Assembly (NCBI RefSeq): GCF_003846185.1
Contig: NZ_ML123034.1
Location: 6,459,628-6,523,627 of the forward strand
Length of the DNA stretch: 64,000 bases
Direction: 5' to 3'
From: Streptomyces sp. ADI96-02
GTDB taxonomy: Bacteria; Actinomycetota; Actinomycetes; Streptomycetales; Streptomycetaceae
Part shown: piece by piece, positions 62,160-64,000 of the stretch
Position numbering within the stretch: the first letter of the stretch is position 1
How the letters are laid out: every line of letters begins with the position of its first letter
The notes under the pieces: generated by a model
What the model saw: the letters and a program-made list of their open reading frames with translations, nothing else
Databases searched by the model: none
What the model was told of the DNA's origin: nothing
Program-made: the position numbers and the translations under genes

Positions 62160-63137
62160 CTACCGGTCGGACCCCGAAGATCCCTCGACCATCTGTCGCA
62201 GGGCGGGCGTGACGCGGGTGGCGACGAGCTCCACGGTCGTCCAGTCGACGGGCGGGCGAGCGCCCAGGATGAAGTCCCTCGCTCCGAGAGCCGCGTACGG
62301 CGCCAGATCGGCCACGCAACTCTCCGGGGTGCCGAAGCTCAGATACTCGTCGAGCAGAGGCGAATCCGGTGGCAGATGCCCGAGCAGCGCCTCCCGGCGG
62401 CGCATCGCCTCCTTCTCGTCCTCGGCGAGGACGGCCCGGAAGGTGATGGACTGCCGGATGTCCGCCGCATCCCGGCCCGCCTCGTCGCAGTGTTCGCCCA
62501 GAGCGGCGCACATACGGCGGTACGCCTCGGGAGTGCCGGGCAGGGTGTTCCAGATGTCCGCGTGCCGGGCGGCGGCCCGCAGCACCCCGGAGCCCGCGCC
62601 TCCCAGGACCAGCGGGATGTGGGGCTGGAGCGGTTTGGGCGCCAGGTGCGCACCGTCCAGGGTGTAGTGGCGACCGCGGAAATCGGTGCTCTCGCGGGTC
62701 CACAGGGAGCGCACGACGCGGCAGGTCTCGTCCAGCATGACGGCGCGGTCGGCGGGCGCCGGACGCTCCAGGCCGAACTGGTCGTACATCAGGTCCGGAC
62801 CGCCCGAACCCAGGCCGAGTTCCAGACGGCCGCCGGAGACATGGTCGAGGGTCGCCGCGATGGCGGCCACCGAAGCCGGGTGCCGGTTGGGCACGGCCAG
62901 GACCAGCAGCCCGCAGCGGACTCGCCGCGTCCGGGCCGCGAGCGCGGCCAGCAGAGTCGGCCCCTCCAGACAGGGACCGCCGGGCCCGCCGAGCGGTGGT
63001 CGCAGATGGTCGAAGAGCGACACCCAGTCGTATCCCAGCGCCTCCGCCCGCTGCCACAGCTCCAGGCACGCCCCGAAACTCTCGTACTGCTGTCCGGAAT
63101 GGACGCCGAACCGCACCGCCTCACCGTGGATCCGCAC
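62160..63137 (-). CDS. LLM-class F420-dependent oxidoreductase
   Basis: A 325-residue luciferase-like TIM barrel. FGVHSGQQYESFGACLELWQRAEALGYDWVSLFDHL at the start and TRRVRCGLLVLAVPNRHPASVAAIAATLDHVSGGRLELGLGSGG are the family core. The actinobacterial subgroup usually uses F420 rather than FMN. It catalyses a hydride transfer to an unknown substrate. GTG 63137 has GAAGGG upstream; the longer frame enters the mutarotase region on the other strand. Confidence 0.87.
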   Translation of the reverse strand: MRIHGEAVRFGVHSGQQYESFGACLELWQRAEALGYDWVSLFDHLRPPLGGPGGPCLEGPTLLAALAARTRRVRCGLLVLAVPNRHPASVAAIAATLDHVSGGRLELGLGSGGPDLMYDQFGLERPAPADRAVMLDETCRVVRSLWTRESTDFRGRHYTLDGAHLAPKPLQPHIPLVLGGAGSGVLRAAARHADIWNTLPGTPEAYRRMCAALGEHCDEAGRDAADIRQSITFRAVLAEDEKEAMRRREALLGHLPPDSPLLDEYLSFGTPESCVADLAPYAALGARDFILGARPPVDWTTVELVATRVTPALRQMVEGSSGSDR

Positions 63138-63236
63138 CGTGCCGCCCTTCGTCAGGGAACCGCTTCGCCCATCATCGCAACGCCCGCGGACCGACCGCGG
63201 ACTTTCGGGCACATCGAGCGAGGAGAGACGCACACG

Positions 63237-64000
63237 ATGGACATCCGACGCTCCCACGTCGGCACCACCGAGGGACACCCCGGCCAGGGGCCCCGTCCCG
63301 TGGACGCCTACACCCTCGGCGGCGAGGACGGTCTCGCGGTCACCGTCTGGACCTACGGGGCCGCCCTGGTCGAAGTGCTGGCGCCCGACCATGCGGGCCG
63401 CAGGGCCAACGTCGTGGCCCGGCTGCCCGATCTGGCCGCCTACCAGGACCGGGCGCGCAATCCGTACGTGGGCGCCACCGTCGGCAGGTACTGCCGCGGG
63501 ATCTCGGACGGCAGGTTCCGGCTGGACGGCGCCGAGTACCGGCTCGACCGCAACGACGGCCCCCACCACATGCACGGCGGCACCTGGGGGACGGACCGCT
63601 CCGTGTGGGAGGCGGAGGCGGACCGCGACGGTGGCGGGGCCGTGCTGCGGATGCGGTTGACCAGTCCGGACGGCGATCAGGGCTATCCCGGCGAACTGCG
63701 GGCGGAAGCCGTCTACCGGGTCGGTCCGGACCGGCGTCTGACCATCGAGTACCGGGCGACGACATCGGCGCCGACGATCGTGGGGTTCACCAACCACGCG
63801 TTCTGGAACCTGGCCGGATCCGGAACCGTGGACGGACACCGGCTGCGGCTCGGGGCGCGGCACGCCGTGGCCTTCGACGCCCGGCTGATGCCCCTCGCCG
63901 GCGCGCCCGTTCCGGTCGACGGCACCGCACTGGACTTCACCCGTCCCCGCCCGCTGGACCACGTGGCGCTGGACAACTGCTATCTGCTGGAAGGAGAGGG
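63237..64000 (+). CDS. galM: Aldose 1-epimerase (galactose mutarotase), truncated by the window edge
   Basis: The first 254 codons of a mutarotase that interconverts alpha and beta forms of aldoses. GRYCRGISDGRFRLDG, then NDGPHHMHGG with the first catalytic His, FTNHAFWNLAGSG with the second His, and ALDNCYLL match the family. The catalytic Glu near the C-terminus lies beyond 64000. There is no signal peptide. AGGAGAG lies nine bases before ATG 63237. It is divergent from the LLM gene. Confidence 0.92.
   Translation, partial: MDIRRSHVGTTEGHPGQGPRPVDAYTLGGEDGLAVTVWTYGAALVEVLAPDHAGRRANVVARLPDLAAYQDRARNPYVGATVGRYCRGISDGRFRLDGAEYRLDRNDGPHHMHGGTWGTDRSVWEAEADRDGGGAVLRMRLTSPDGDQGYPGELRAEAVYRVGPDRRLTIEYRATTSAPTIVGFTNHAFWNLAGSGTVDGHRLRLGARHAVAFDARLMPLAGAPVPVDGTALDFTRPRPLDHVALDNCYLLEGE

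Overview
The window is a 64 kb piece of a very GC-rich actinobacterial chromosome, almost certainly Streptomyces. The evidence is near-saturated G/C at third codon positions, frequent GTG starts with AGGAG-type ribosome sites, a melC-type tyrosinase with its copper chaperone, a Streptomyces subtilisin inhibitor (SSI) homologue, and an IdeR/DmdR-type iron box. No rRNA, tRNA, CRISPR array, insertion sequence or phage module was seen. The gene mix (sugar uptake, secreted enzymes, exopolysaccharide, stress) fits a chromosome arm or accessory region.

Layout. 1-5 kb: the C-terminal end of a large, possibly toxin-like protein that runs off the left edge, an MFS exporter, a broken ABC ATPase gene, a TMEM175-like channel and a CsbD-like stress protein. 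4.2-9.3 kb: a DeoR-type regulator followed by a tightly overlapped polyol/sugar ABC operon (lipoprotein, two permeases, Zn dehydrogenase). 9.4-23.7 kb: a complete L-rhamnose catabolon. It has an ABC importer (rhaT-P-Q-S) with a LacI-type regulator on the minus strand, rhaI-rhaD-rhaB on the plus strand, and an exported GH78 alpha-L-rhamnosidase. The three transcription units share a TGAAWCGWTTCA-like dyad placed at or just after a recognisable promoter. 23.7-27.8 kb: an iron-siderophore uptake operon (ATPase, lipoprotein, fused double permease) behind an iron box.

28-37.7 kb: the SSI-type protease inhibitor (Arg at the predicted P1 site), a DHA2 drug exporter, a PAS-PAS-GAF-PP2C-HATPase signalling protein, a secreted GH26-like glycosidase, a cytochrome P450, and melC1-melC2, closed by a 30-bp perfect-stem terminator. 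37.7-47.2 kb: an eight-gene, minus-strand exopolysaccharide cluster read as glycosyltransferase, polyprenyl-P sugar transferase, ligase/polymerase, MurJ-like flippase, deacetylase, glycosyltransferase, Wzz-like protein, FemAB/GNAT-like protein. 47.6-51 kb: a glycine betaine/choline-type OpuC transporter whose ATPase gene is convergent to the rest.

51-64 kb: a proline iminopeptidase-like hydrolase, a divergent rhodanese/CstR-like regulator pair around a perfect-arm operator, a PIG-L deacetylase, an XRE-cupin regulator, an oxidoreductase plus two-acyl-CoA-dehydrogenase operon, a glutaminyl cyclase-like propeller protein divergent from an ATP-grasp ligase, a GNAT acetyltransferase, a methyltransferase, an F420-type oxidoreductase, and a galactose mutarotase cut by the right edge.

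The most interesting observations are the coherent rhamnose operator set, the persulfide-sensor module, the SSI with trypsin-type P1, the exopolysaccharide cluster built on a MurJ-type flippase without a tyrosine kinase, and the iron box beside an 11-bp hairpin that may cover the promoter. No wholly new system could be proven by reading alone.
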